Assembly: GCF_016748675.1 (NCBI RefSeq)
Contig: NZ_CP051534.1
Span: 434,001 to 498,000, forward strand
Reading direction: 5' to 3'
DNA length: 64,000 bases
DNA from: Helicobacter pylori
Lineage (GTDB): Bacteria; Campylobacterota; Campylobacteria; Campylobacterales; Helicobacteraceae
How positions within the stretch are numbered: the first letter of the stretch is position 1; the number at the start of each line of letters is the position of its first letter. Below the pieces are notes generated by a model, which saw only the letters and a program-made list of their open reading frames with translations, did no database searches and was not told the DNA's origin. Of the stretch, positions 12,963 through 22,352 are shown piece by piece. The position numbers and the translations under genes are program-made.

Positions 12963-14990
12963 TTAAAAGGTTTTAAGGGCTTGTTTTTCAAAATAATCCT
13001 GCGAATTTAAAGGATCGTTAGGGTTTGAAACTTTAGTGTAACGGCCTTTAGAATTTAACTCGTAGCGTTTTAAGGTGTCTTTGAGTTGGATTTCTAAAAT
13101 GTGCAACAATTTATGAGCGATCTTTGGGTTTGTGGCTGGGATGAGCAATTCCACGCGCCTTTCTAAATTTCTGGGCATTAAATCCGCGCTAGAAAAATAA
13201 ATATTTTCATGTTTAAAATAATAAATGCGCGCATGTTCTAAATATTTCCCCACGATAGAATACACCCTGATATTTTCGCTCAAGCCCTTGACTTGGGGTT
13301 TTAAACAGCAAATCCCTCTAATAATGAGATCAATTTTAACCCCTTTTTGAGAGGCTTGATAGAGCCATTCAATGATTTCGCTATCCACTAGGGCGTTGGC
13401 TTTTAAAATGATATAGCCTTCTTGTTGGTGATTCATTTCATTTTGAATGAGTTCAACGATTTTAGGCTTGATCTGTTTGGGCGCCATAAAAAGCGTTTCT
13501 AATGTGTTGCTAGTGGCGCTGCTCGTAAGCAAGGAATGGAAAAGCTTGATAATGTCGTTAGCGATTTCATTTTTAGCGCTAAAAAAACTCACATCAGTAT
13601 AGATTTTAGCGCTCAAAGGGTTGTAATTGCCCGTGCTTAAATGGGTGAAATGGCGTAATTGGTTGTCTGTTTTTTTAGTGATCAATAGCATTTTAGCATG
13701 CACTTTGAGTTTGAAAACACCATAAACGACTAACGCGCCCGCCCTTTCTAAAGCTTTTGCCCAGTGCAGATTGCTTTCTTCATCAAAGCGCGCTTTTAAT
13801 TCCACTAAAACGCTCACTTGAATCTTGCTCGCCGCTTCAATCAAGGCTTTGACAATGGGGGAATGCTTGCCCACACGATAAAGCGTCATTTTGATAGAAA
13901 GGGTGGTCGGATCGCTAGCGGCTTGCTCTATGAGATCAATCACAGGCTCAAAACTTTCATAAGGATGAAACAGCAACAGATCTTGTTTTTCTATGGATTT
14001 GAAGAGATCGTTTTCATTGAAATGAGGGTGGATTTTGGGCGTGAAATTGGGCGATTTGAGCGCTTTAAAATCGCTATGATTGACTAATTCCCACAAATCC
14101 CCTAAATTGAGCATGATCGTGCTTTTATAGATATGCATGCCGGTGAGTTTGTGCTTTTTGTAAGAGTGGGTTTGAAAACTCCTTAAAGACGCTAAAAGGG
14201 TTTTTAAAAGCTCTTGACTCCCTTTTTGGGTTTGCAAGCGCACGATTTCGCCTTGATTGCGTTTCCTCAAACTCTTACTCATCAAATCCGCATAATCATG
14301 CGCTTCATCTTCAGTGATAGCAAGATCCGCATCGCAAGTTACCCTAAACGCCATGCAATCTAAAATCTCATGCTCTAAAAACAATTCTTCTAAATGCGCT
14401 TCTACGATTTCTTCAGCCAGCACAAACAAGCCTTTTTCTAGCTCCACAAAACGGAAGATAAAAGAGGGGAGTTTGATGAGCGCATAGGAGATGGTTTGGG
14501 TTTCTTTGTCTTTGATGTGGGCAAAAAGCGCAAAAGTCAAATTCGCTAAAGGCGGGAAAGTGTGCGAAGAATCCAACTTAAAAGGCAAGACTAACGCATA
14601 AAGCTGCTCTTTAAAATAGGTTTTAGCCTTCGCTTTTTGCTCTAAATTCAATTCATTATAGGGGGTGATACAAAGCCCTTTTTTAAAGAGTAGGGCTTGG
14701 ATTTTTTGAAATTCCAACTCCCTTTCTTCAATTTCATGCGCTAAATAATGCTTGATTTTTTCTAGTTGCTCTTCAGGGCTTGCGCCATCAATGCCTTTAG
14801 AGGCGATTTTATGTTCATAGAGTTGTTTAAGCCCTGCCACTCTTATCATGTAAAATTCGTCTAAATTCGTGTCATAAATGGCTAAAAACTTCAAGCGCTC
14901 TAATAAAGGCAAGCTCTCATCTTTGGCTTCGTTCAAAACCCTTGTGTTAAAAGCTAACCATGAAAGCTCTCGGTTGAAGAAACGATTCAA
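12963..14990 (-). CDS. ppk: Polyphosphate kinase 1
   Basis: The 675-residue protein polymerises the terminal phosphate of ATP into polyphosphate. PPK1 marks are the N-terminal FFNRELSWLAFN, then TLYRVGKHSPIVKALIEAA, LKARFDEESN and VVYGVFKLKVHAKM, where His of KVHAK is the phosphorylated residue, and HLSTGNYNP. It is the first gene of a seven-gene minus-strand string that ends at pgsA. A TATAAT-like -10 and a Fur-box-like palindrome lie about 60-80 bp upstream of the start. It matches HP1010. Confidence 0.95.
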   Translation of the reverse strand: MNRFFNRELSWLAFNTRVLNEAKDESLPLLERLKFLAIYDTNLDEFYMIRVAGLKQLYEHKIASKGIDGASPEEQLEKIKHYLAHEIEERELEFQKIQALLFKKGLCITPYNELNLEQKAKAKTYFKEQLYALVLPFKLDSSHTFPPLANLTFALFAHIKDKETQTISYALIKLPSFIFRFVELEKGLFVLAEEIVEAHLEELFLEHEILDCMAFRVTCDADLAITEDEAHDYADLMSKSLRKRNQGEIVRLQTQKGSQELLKTLLASLRSFQTHSYKKHKLTGMHIYKSTIMLNLGDLWELVNHSDFKALKSPNFTPKIHPHFNENDLFKSIEKQDLLLFHPYESFEPVIDLIEQAASDPTTLSIKMTLYRVGKHSPIVKALIEAASKIQVSVLVELKARFDEESNLHWAKALERAGALVVYGVFKLKVHAKMLLITKKTDNQLRHFTHLSTGNYNPLSAKIYTDVSFFSAKNEIANDIIKLFHSLLTSSATSNTLETLFMAPKQIKPKIVELIQNEMNHQQEGYIILKANALVDSEIIEWLYQASQKGVKIDLIIRGICCLKPQVKGLSENIRVYSIVGKYLEHARIYYFKHENIYFSSADLMPRNLERRVELLIPATNPKIAHKLLHILEIQLKDTLKRYELNSKGRYTKVSNPNDPLNSQDYFEKQALKTF

Positions 14991-15048
14991 TAGAAATCCT
15001 TTAAATCATTTTAAATCATCATGTTTAAAAATCAGTTTGTTTGGTGTG

Positions 15049-15073
15049 ATTATATAATGAAATGATAATCATT
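15049..15073 (-). promoter_or_regulatory. Candidate ppk promoter with Fur-box-like palindrome
   Basis: On the minus strand TATAAT occupies 15054-15049, about 60 bases ahead of the ppk start. Directly upstream, 15061-15073 reads AATGATAATCATT, two perfect inverted hexamers around one base. This equals the core of the classical Fur-box consensus. Position and symmetry suggest an operator, but no binding is shown and AT-rich chance matches are possible. Confidence 0.4.
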
Positions 15074-15093
15074 GAAGCTTTTTTAAAAAGTCA

Positions 15094-15171
15094 TGGTCGG
15101 AGTAGCGGGATTCAAACCCACGACCTCACCCACCCCAAGGGTGCGCGCTAATCAGGCTGCGCCATACTCCG
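15094..15171 (-). tRNA. tRNA-Pro (anticodon GGG)
   Basis: The minus strand folds as a full cloverleaf. The acceptor stem is CGGAGTA/TACTCCG, the D-stem GCGC/GCGC, the anticodon stem CACCC/GGGTG, and the loop TTGGGGT gives anticodon GGG. The T-loop is TTTGAAT, and the encoded ACCA occupies 15097-15094. The gene sits at the join of the ppk block and the hsd block. Confidence 0.93.
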
Positions 15172-15436
15172 CAATCAAAAAGGACTATTCTAATATAAGT
15201 TTTCTTAGTTATTGCTTATTTTTGGTTTTTATTTGTTGTAGGTTAGACACAAAAACCTAAAAAATGCTCAAAGGCATTTTTTAAAATAAAAATATAAAAG
15301 AGCTTGACGCTAGTCAAGTGATAGCTTATTGAAAAAGCGGTCTTGGGGGTTAGGGGGTTTATTAAGGGGGTTAAGGGGGTATTATCGCAAAATACCCCCT
15401 ATCCCCTTAAGGAAATGAGTTTTACTATAAGATTTT
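15172..15436. other. Intergenic region between tRNA-Pro and hsdS
   Basis: About 265 bases with no gene. From 15343 to 15410 it holds repeated G5 runs (TTAGGGGG, AAGGGGG twice) and a long hairpin listed separately. It lies where two blocks that are distant in strain 26695 meet, so it may be a rearrangement scar. Confidence 0.5.
15374..15400. terminator. Strong hairpin downstream of hsdS
   Basis: AGGGGGTATT (from 15374) pairs with AATACCCCCT (to 15400) around the 7-base loop ATCGCAA. The flanking TTAAGGGG (15363-15370 region) can pair alternatively with CCCCTTAA (15403-15410). It lies 37 bp beyond the hsdS stop and may end the hsd transcript. No U-run follows, so a plain intrinsic terminator is uncertain. 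Confidence 0.5.
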
Positions 15437-16666
15437 TTATTTAGGTTTGACTTGCTGTTTTAAGAGTAGGGGGAGTAGAAAATCTCTGAGCGCGGTTAGG
15501 GTTTGGGTTGATTGATTGTTTTTAATAATAGCTGTTATGATATTTTTTGCGATTTTTTCGTATTTTTGTAATAGATTAATAGGTGGTATGGGGAGCATTA
15601 AAGAATAAATATGATTTTCATTTAGTGATGATCTTGTAGACGCCATGCAAGCATTAGAAAGATATTTTTTTATAGGTTTTGAATTTAGATAACTGCGTAT
15701 ATATTCCTGCATGGATTGATTTAATACGCTAATTTTACTTAAGGCAACATTATAAGCCCCTTGAAGTCCAAAACGCACGGATCCAGCTTCTCCGTATTTG
15801 TCCATCATAATATCATATTGATAACAAATCTTGTTATTTTTTGATATAGGAATATATGTAATATAATCATTAGAGCTATAATCTCTGTTTTGTATGAAAC
15901 GAATGTAACCATCTTTATGCTCGTATATATGACAACTTTTGGGTGGCTGACTTCCGGAAATCCAAGTTATTAATTCCCCTAGCGTTTTAACTTCAAAATC
16001 GTTGGGGATAAGGCGGTTTAATTCTTTAGAGAATTTCATTTTCCCGCCGCTAGTTTGATAGGGTTTGTTGTTTTCATCTAAAAAATCAAAACGGACGAAG
16101 TATTGCTCATAAAGAAGCTCTAGGATTTTGTGTAAAAGCTCATTGATTTTGTGGTTGTTTTCTATTTTTTGATCTAAGACAGAAAGCGTGCGGGCGATTT
16201 TTTGTTGTTCGTAATAAGTAGGGGGTATCTTAACTTCAAACAGACTTAAAGTAGCCCCTGAAACTTCTTTAAAAGTAGTTCCTCCTCCTATGTTAGAGAT
16301 GTTATCCTTATGGTATTTGAGTAAGTAGTATAAAAATTCAAAATAAATTTTTTTGTTAGGGATAATGCTTTTAAAACCTTGATTGGTGCATAGCCTTTTT
16401 TCAGCAATAGCCACATAACCTATGGGAGCTCTTGAAGAAAATAAAATGGCATGTTTTGGGAGCAACACACAAGAGCATGATTTAAATCCTAAGCGTGAAA
16501 TGCTGCGGCTGCCTTTTTTAATGTAACGCCCTTGTAAAGTGGATAAATCTTTAGGGGTGATCCAAGCAATTTTATTGCCATAGTTTTTGGGGTTATTGGT
16601 AGATGGGGTAGCACCACCGACTATTTTCCCTAAATCTTTTAAACAAAATGTTTGCCACTCACTCAA
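15437..16666 (-). CDS. hsdS: Type I restriction enzyme specificity subunit
   Basis: The 409-residue protein has two target-recognition domains. The first (about residues 5-150) and second (about 225-370) are each followed by helical spacers (IARTLSVLDQKIENNHKINELLHKI; a similar region at the C-terminus). It directs the HsdM/HsdR complex to a bipartite DNA sequence, which cannot be read from the protein alone. It overlaps hsdM by 8 bp and is the last gene of hsdR-hsdM-hsdS. Specificity genes of this kind are exchanged by recombination between strains. Confidence 0.9.
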   Translation of the reverse strand: MSEWQTFCLKDLGKIVGGATPSTNNPKNYGNKIAWITPKDLSTLQGRYIKKGSRSISRLGFKSCSCVLLPKHAILFSSRAPIGYVAIAEKRLCTNQGFKSIIPNKKIYFEFLYYLLKYHKDNISNIGGGTTFKEVSGATLSLFEVKIPPTYYEQQKIARTLSVLDQKIENNHKINELLHKILELLYEQYFVRFDFLDENNKPYQTSGGKMKFSKELNRLIPNDFEVKTLGELITWISGSQPPKSCHIYEHKDGYIRFIQNRDYSSNDYITYIPISKNNKICYQYDIMMDKYGEAGSVRFGLQGAYNVALSKISVLNQSMQEYIRSYLNSKPIKKYLSNACMASTRSSLNENHIYSLMLPIPPINLLQKYEKIAKNIITAIIKNNQSTQTLTALRDFLLPLLLKQQVKPK

Positions 16667-18299
16667 ACCTAACCCCTTTTAAAGTTTCTAAAATTTCTTG
16701 TTGCAAATTTTGGCTTTCATCAAAAAGGCTTGTCAGTTCGCTTGAATATTGTTGCATCAAGTGTTCAAACTCCGCTTGGCTGATTGTTTCGCTCGTGTCT
16801 TCTATAATGAAATACTGCCCGGGGTTTAGAGAATAATTTTTTTCTGTAATTTCATCAAAAGAAACCAGAGCGCAAAAATCCGATTTTTTAGTTTTATTTT
16901 GAAAGGTTTCTAAAATCAAATCCATATCGCTTGGTCTTAAGCGCGTTTTTTTGTTTTTGTTTTCGGTGTATTCTTCGCCGAGTTTGGAAGCGTCAATCAA
17001 GATCACTTCCTTTGCGCTTGGCGTTTTTTGAAAAAAGATGATGCTCACGTTAGTGCCGGTGTTGGCAAAAACCTGACTGGGCATGCAAACTACCCCATAA
17101 ACGAGCCTTTCATCCACTAAATGCCGGACAATCTTATTTTCTATTCCGCTTTTAGCGCTGATGAATCCGGTTGGCACGATAATAGCCCCCTTACCCTTAT
17201 TACTAAGCATGTTCAAGCAATGCTGGAAAAAGAGCGTGTAAATGGGCATTTTGCTTTTATCGTTTTTAGGGATATTAGGCACGCCTAAGAAAAAATCGTT
17301 TTTGTTTTGCGAAATTTCGGCATGTTCGTTGGAAAAATCCAGCTTGAAAGGGGGGTTACTCACGATGAAATCCATTTTGATTTCATTCCCACGATCATCT
17401 TTAGAATGGTAGGGGTTAGTCAAGGTGTTTCCCTCAATGGCGTATCTTAAAGAGTGGGTCAAGTCGTTTAAAATCAAGTTGAGTTTGAGCATTCTTAAGG
17501 ATTTTTGCGAAATGTCTTGGGCATAAAGGGTGCAAGAATCGGTGCCTATTTGGTGGGCTAGTGCCATTAAAAGCGTTCCTGTGCCAGCGCTTGGATCATA
17601 GATTTTGACGCTTTGAGTGGGTTTATTCACTAAAAGCTTAGCGATGATGCTAGCGATGCTTAAAGGGGTGTAGTATTCGGCGTATTTCCCTCCGCCGGCG
17701 TTATTGTAATCTTTGAGTAAGTATTCAAAAATGGGGGCGAAGAAATCATAGCCTTGTTGGTTTTGTAAGTTTAAAAAAGCTTGTTTGAAATTAAAATTTT
17801 TGAGTTTGTCTAATAAAGCTCTTGTAAAATTAGCCCTTTTAGACTCTTCATTAATGTATTGTGAGACGCTTTCAAATAAGGCGATAGTGGTTTTATCCGT
17901 GCTTTTGGTGTTGAAAAGTTCGGCATTATTGCTAGAAATGCGATTGAAAATAGCGTCTAGCTTAAGGTGTAAATCGTTATCGTTAAAATGTTTTTCAAAA
18001 AGATAGCTTAAAAGCTCATCATAAGAGAGTTTGGGGAGTTGTTTATCGCTTAAGGTAAGGAAAAAATCTTCTTTTTCTTCCTTTTTAAAGTCTTTGTAAT
18101 CTCGTATCGTTTGGTTGGGGAATTCTTGTTCAAAAAAGAATTCAAACTTATCGCATAAGAATTTATACAAAAAGCATTGCGTGATGATCTTGTATTCGTT
18201 GCCGTCGTTCCCTAAACCAAAACTCGTGCAAATGACTTTTAAATCGTCAATGAGGCTTAGGGTGTCTTGTTTGATTTGTAATAAAGCGTTATTAGGCAT
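16659..18299 (-). CDS. hsdM: Type I restriction-modification DNA methyltransferase subunit
   Basis: The 546-residue N6-adenine methyltransferase has the SAM motif DPSAGTGTLL from Asp235 and catalytic NPPF at 315-318 (FIVSNPPFKLDF), after the N-terminal helical HsdM domain. With HsdS it methylates the recognition site and can do so without HsdR. It overlaps hsdR by 8 bp and hsdS by 8 bp. It appears intact, so modification should continue even though hsdR is off. Confidence 0.93.
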   Translation of the reverse strand: MPNNALLQIKQDTLSLIDDLKVICTSFGLGNDGNEYKIITQCFLYKFLCDKFEFFFEQEFPNQTIRDYKDFKKEEKEDFFLTLSDKQLPKLSYDELLSYLFEKHFNDNDLHLKLDAIFNRISSNNAELFNTKSTDKTTIALFESVSQYINEESKRANFTRALLDKLKNFNFKQAFLNLQNQQGYDFFAPIFEYLLKDYNNAGGGKYAEYYTPLSIASIIAKLLVNKPTQSVKIYDPSAGTGTLLMALAHQIGTDSCTLYAQDISQKSLRMLKLNLILNDLTHSLRYAIEGNTLTNPYHSKDDRGNEIKMDFIVSNPPFKLDFSNEHAEISQNKNDFFLGVPNIPKNDKSKMPIYTLFFQHCLNMLSNKGKGAIIVPTGFISAKSGIENKIVRHLVDERLVYGVVCMPSQVFANTGTNVSIIFFQKTPSAKEVILIDASKLGEEYTENKNKKTRLRPSDMDLILETFQNKTKKSDFCALVSFDEITEKNYSLNPGQYFIIEDTSETISQAEFEHLMQQYSSELTSLFDESQNLQQEILETLKGVRFE

Positions 18300-21200
18300 G
18301 TAAATTTCCTTGATGGTGGTTTTGCGTGAGCTCGTTAAAAAGGGTTTGAGCGATAAATTCTTTTTCTTTTTCTAAATCTTTTAAGGAGGGGTCTTCTTTG
18401 AAAGCGTTCCTTAATTCTGCTTTTATGGCAGTTTTTAGGTAATACTCTTCGTTTAAGATTTCTTGACGCTTAAAAATACGCGCATCAATAGCGCTTTTTA
18501 GCGCACTTAAAAGCGTGAAAATTCCCGTTTGATTAGAAATATTTTGTTCCATGAGGCGCTTATGAAGGCGTTTGTGCGTGATTGCATAAGCTCGATCATT
18601 ATTGTATTTGTTTAATAGGTTGGTGGTTTGCTCCTTATGTTGTTTTAGTTGTGAAATGATCACGCTATAAGAATGAGAAATTCCATCAAAATTATGATTG
18701 GTTAGGGGTTCTTGGATCAGTTTTGAAAGCTCTTTAGAAATCTTTTGAACTTCTTTGTCTTGTTTGTCCGGGATTTTTTCTAACATCTCTTTAGCTTGCT
18801 TGTATTTAGCGCTAATTTCTTCTTTTTCTTTAAAGCGCAATTCTTTGCTTTCTTTAAATTCTATTTTAAAGTCTAAAAGAGCGATGAGATCTTCTAAAAC
18901 GATTAAATCGTTTGGGTTTTTAGGCTCATTGATATTTTTTAACGCATGGAGTTGTTTGGCTTTTTTGCCAAGCATTGAAGAGATTTTGCTGATCTTTTCA
19001 ATATCCATTTTTTCTTTTAGTGAAAGGATTTTTTCATCGCTAGAAGTGCGGATTAAATTGTAGTTTATTTTGAGCGTGTTAATGGCATGTGAAACTTTTA
19101 AAAGCTCGTTCATTTCGCTGATACCAACAATGGCGCTAGTCATGGCCTCTATATCATCAATGGGGTAATTAAAAAGATCATCATAGGCGTTTTTAATGTC
19201 TTTTTCTAAAGTCTCACGATCCGCAAACATGTCTTTGAGATTGTCTTTGATATTAGAATCGCTTTGATTGAATTGGTTTAATTCTTTCAAATAATCATCA
19301 GTCGTTTTGTCAAAATTTTCTTGAATCCCTACAAAATCTATAAGGTAGCCCAAAGACATGTTGTTATAGGAGCGATTCACTCTGGCCAGGGCTTGGAGTA
19401 AATTGTGATCTTTTAACTCTCTGTGGATATAAAGGCGTTTGAGATTGGGTAAATCAAAGCCGGTTAAAAGCATGTTAAACACAAAGACTATATCCGTATC
19501 TCCATGTTTGAAAGAATGAATCTTTTCTTTGACTTCTTGTTCGTCATGCAAAATGAGACTGGATTGGAGTTTGTTTAAAATCCTTAGGTTGGGGTTTTCT
19601 TGTAAGACTTTTTCTTGGACTTCATTAAAAAGCAAATTAGCTAATTTGGCTTGAGCGCTTGAAAAACAAACCACCATAGCCTTTAAATTTTCATCATTAT
19701 TTACACGCCTAAATTTCAATAAATCTCTGATGATATAAAAGAGCATTTCTTTAATGTATCTTTCATGATTAAAAATAAATTCTTTTTTAACCTCTATGTC
19801 TTCAATAGTGATGCTTTCTTGTAAAAGGCGATAGATTTTTTGTAGTTTTTCTTTGTAGCTCTTTTCAATGCTTTCTAACTGGAGTTTTAGGGTGTGTCTG
19901 TCTTTAATGGATTCTGCATAAGAATAAGTGTGCAAGTAGTTGCCAAAAGTGTTTTTAGTGGCTTTATCTTGCGCGTTGTCTTCTAATAGGGGCGTGCCTG
20001 TGAGAGCGATTTTAATCGCTGTCTTGTCGCATTCTATCAAATTAGCGTAAAAACAGCCTTTAGGGTCATAGCTCCTGTGGGCTTCATCTATGATAAACAC
20101 CCTTTGTAAATCGTGGCTATCTTTTGCCGCTTCTTGTAATTCTGTTTTAGAAATAATTTCTTTAGGAGCGCTAGAAGGGTCTTCATTAGGGGCTTTTTCT
20201 TCATTGGGGGCTTTGAATTTTTGGATATTCACAACGATGATTTCATCATTCCCTTGAGGGCCTTCAAACACTCTAGAGTTTTTTAATTTTTGGCTCAGAT
20301 CCTCTTTATTTTCTGCCTCATGCACACAAAGGCCTCTTTTTAAAAACTCGTTTTTGGCTTGCTCTAATAAATCCAACCTGTCCACAATAAAATAAAATTT
20401 AGTCTTTTTGTTTAGCGGGCTAAAAAAGTCTCTGATGAGTTTGGTTAAATGGTAGGTTAAGGCGGTTTTACCGCTGCCTTGCGTGTGCCAAATGATGCCT
20501 TTTAGGGGATCTTTGGGGTTCGTTTCATAATGCTTTTGCAATTCTTTTAAAACGTTCAAGCTCGCAAACATCTGCGCGTAACGCCAAAGGTGTTTTTTAA
20601 ACTCTGATTTTTCTTTTAAGAAACTGATGCCGTATTTTAGGATAAAGCAAAGCCTTTTGTGAGAGCAAAACGAAGTTAAAAGGGGGTTTGTGGGGGTGTC
20701 TTCAGGGCTTTTTGGGGTGTCGGTATCTTTAAGGTTAAATTCTTTTAAGACGCGTTTTTGAATTTCTTCAAGCGATCTGTGATTTTGATGATTTTGATCA
20801 TTTTCGGGGGGGGGGGGTAATATCTAGCTTATTAGATTCAATAAAGCGTTGGAAAATGGGCGAATAAGAAGCGCTATAAAACGCGCCTTGATTGGGGTTG
20901 TTTTCATCATAGGGCAAGTTATCGCTAAAGAGCCAGATTTGCGCAAGGTTATAAAAAACTTTGTTTTCGGGGTTTTTGTAGCGTTGGATATGGCGATCTT
21001 TTTCCTCTTTAATGCCTTGTCCGGCTAAAGGCTGCTTAACTTCTATATTCACCAAAGGTAAGCCGTTAATAAAAAGGGTGATGTCAGGCCTAAAGGATTT
21101 GTAGGGTAATTCAGCCATCATTTCATAAAGATTGTTGTTAGGGTTATCAAAGTCTATAATTTGATGTTCGCTTTTGAGTAAGTATTCATAAAAGCTTTTG

Positions 21201-21421
21201 CCTAAATCATCGTAATTCAAGCGTTTTTTCATTTCAGCAAGAACATCTTTTGCGTTTTTAGTGGGGTTTAACCGCTCAAAGGCTTGAGTGAAACTATCGG
21301 TTAAAATATTGGTGGCGGTGTCTAGGTTAGGCTTATCTTTTTGAGAAATAAAGTTATAGCCCAACTTGGCTAAATGCATCAAGGCAGGGATTTGAACCAT
21401 TGTGATTTCATTGTATGGCAT
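18292..21421 (-). pseudogene. hsdR: Type I restriction endonuclease subunit, phase-off by G12 tract
   Basis: Two frames make one HsdR. The N-terminal part (start ATG 21421, behind AGAGGTG) holds the nuclease core FRPDITLFINGLPLVNIEVK and runs through the poly-C of the coding strand to a stop at 20798. The other frame is open from directly after the tract (GAA at 20805) down to 18292. It contains Walker A THTQGSGKT-like WHTQGSGKT, DEAH (FIIDEAHRS) and motif VI helicase segments (QALARVNRSY). By frame arithmetic, 11 or 14 C would give one protein of about 1,040 residues; 12 gives the off state. DNA cleavage by this system should be off in the sequenced cell. Confidence 0.92.
20806..20817. repeat. 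G12 homopolymer phase switch in hsdR
   Basis: Twelve consecutive G on the plus strand (C12 in the coding strand) sit at codon ~200 of hsdR. The upstream frame reads T-P-P-P-R-K-stop through it. The downstream frame starts immediately after it with no intervening stop. Slipped-strand mispairing at such tracts is a known switch in H. pylori. Confidence 0.95.
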
Positions 21422-22352
21422 GAACACCTCTTTGATTTAAGGTTGTTATTATAGTGTAAAAGTGAAAATCATGGTTGTTTGAGCTGCCTTTGCAATAACA
21501 AACAAGCTTTTTTAAGGAATTGTTTTAAGGTGTTTTGAGAGAATTTGATAAAATGCGTCAGCTCATTTTCTTTAAGATGCAATGAAACGATTAAGACGCT
21601 TTGTAAGATATGAGCGATACTCCCTTCAAATAAAATGCCGATAGTGGGGGTTTTAGCGCTAATTATTTGGCAAAACCCGTTCAAACTATCCACCCATTCA
21701 AATATTTCTTGCTTGGTTTTACAAGATATGGCATGAACACCTCTTTGATTTAAGGTTATTATTATAGTGTAAAAATAAAAATCATGGTTGTTTGAGCTGC
21801 CTTTGCAATAACAAACAAGCTTCTTTAAGGAATTGCTTTAAGGCGTTTTGAGAATAATTGATAAAATGCGTCAGCTCATTTTCTTTAAGATGCAATGAAA
21901 CGATTAAGACGCTTTGTAAGATATGAGCGATACTCCCTTCAAATAAAATGCCGATAGTGGGGGTTTTAGCGCTGGCTGTTTGGCAAAACCCGTTCAAACT
22001 ATCCACCCATTCAAATATTTCTTGCTTGGTTTTACAAGATATGGCATGAACACCTCTTTGATTTAAGGTTATTATTATAGTGTAAAAATAAAAATCATGG
22101 TTGTTTGAGCTGCCTTTGCAATAACAAACAAGCTTCTTTAAGGAATTGCTTTAAGGCGTTTTGAGAATAATTGATAAAATGCGTCAGCTCATTTTCTTTA
22201 AGATGCAATGAAACGATTAAGACGCTTTGTAAGATATGAGCGATACTCCCTTCAAATAAAATGCCGATAGTGGGGGTTTTAGCGCTGGCTGTTTGACAAA
22301 ACCCACTCAAGCTATCCACCCATTCAAATATTTCTTGCTTGGTTTTACAAGG
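21414..22352. repeat. Three tandem 313-bp units (Maf 3' end plus hsdR leader)
   Basis: Three head-to-tail units lie at 21414-21726, 21727-22039 and 22040-22352. Each starts with TATGGCATGAACACCTC (hsdR start codon and ribosome site on the minus strand) and ends in TTGGTTTTACAAG within the Maf coding region. Each unit holds the last ~75 codons and stop of the Maf gene and the hsdR leader. Units 2 and 3 are nearly identical; unit 1 differs slightly (for example AAAGTGAAAATC against AAAATAAAAATC). The two extra Maf tails (21469-21693 and 21782-22006) are unlikely to be proteins in their own right. Confidence 0.93.

Noticed and set aside
21469-22006. Two 74-codon frames as separate small genes
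   Set aside because: They are duplicated tails of the Maf-like gene within the tandem repeat and lack ribosome sites of their own.
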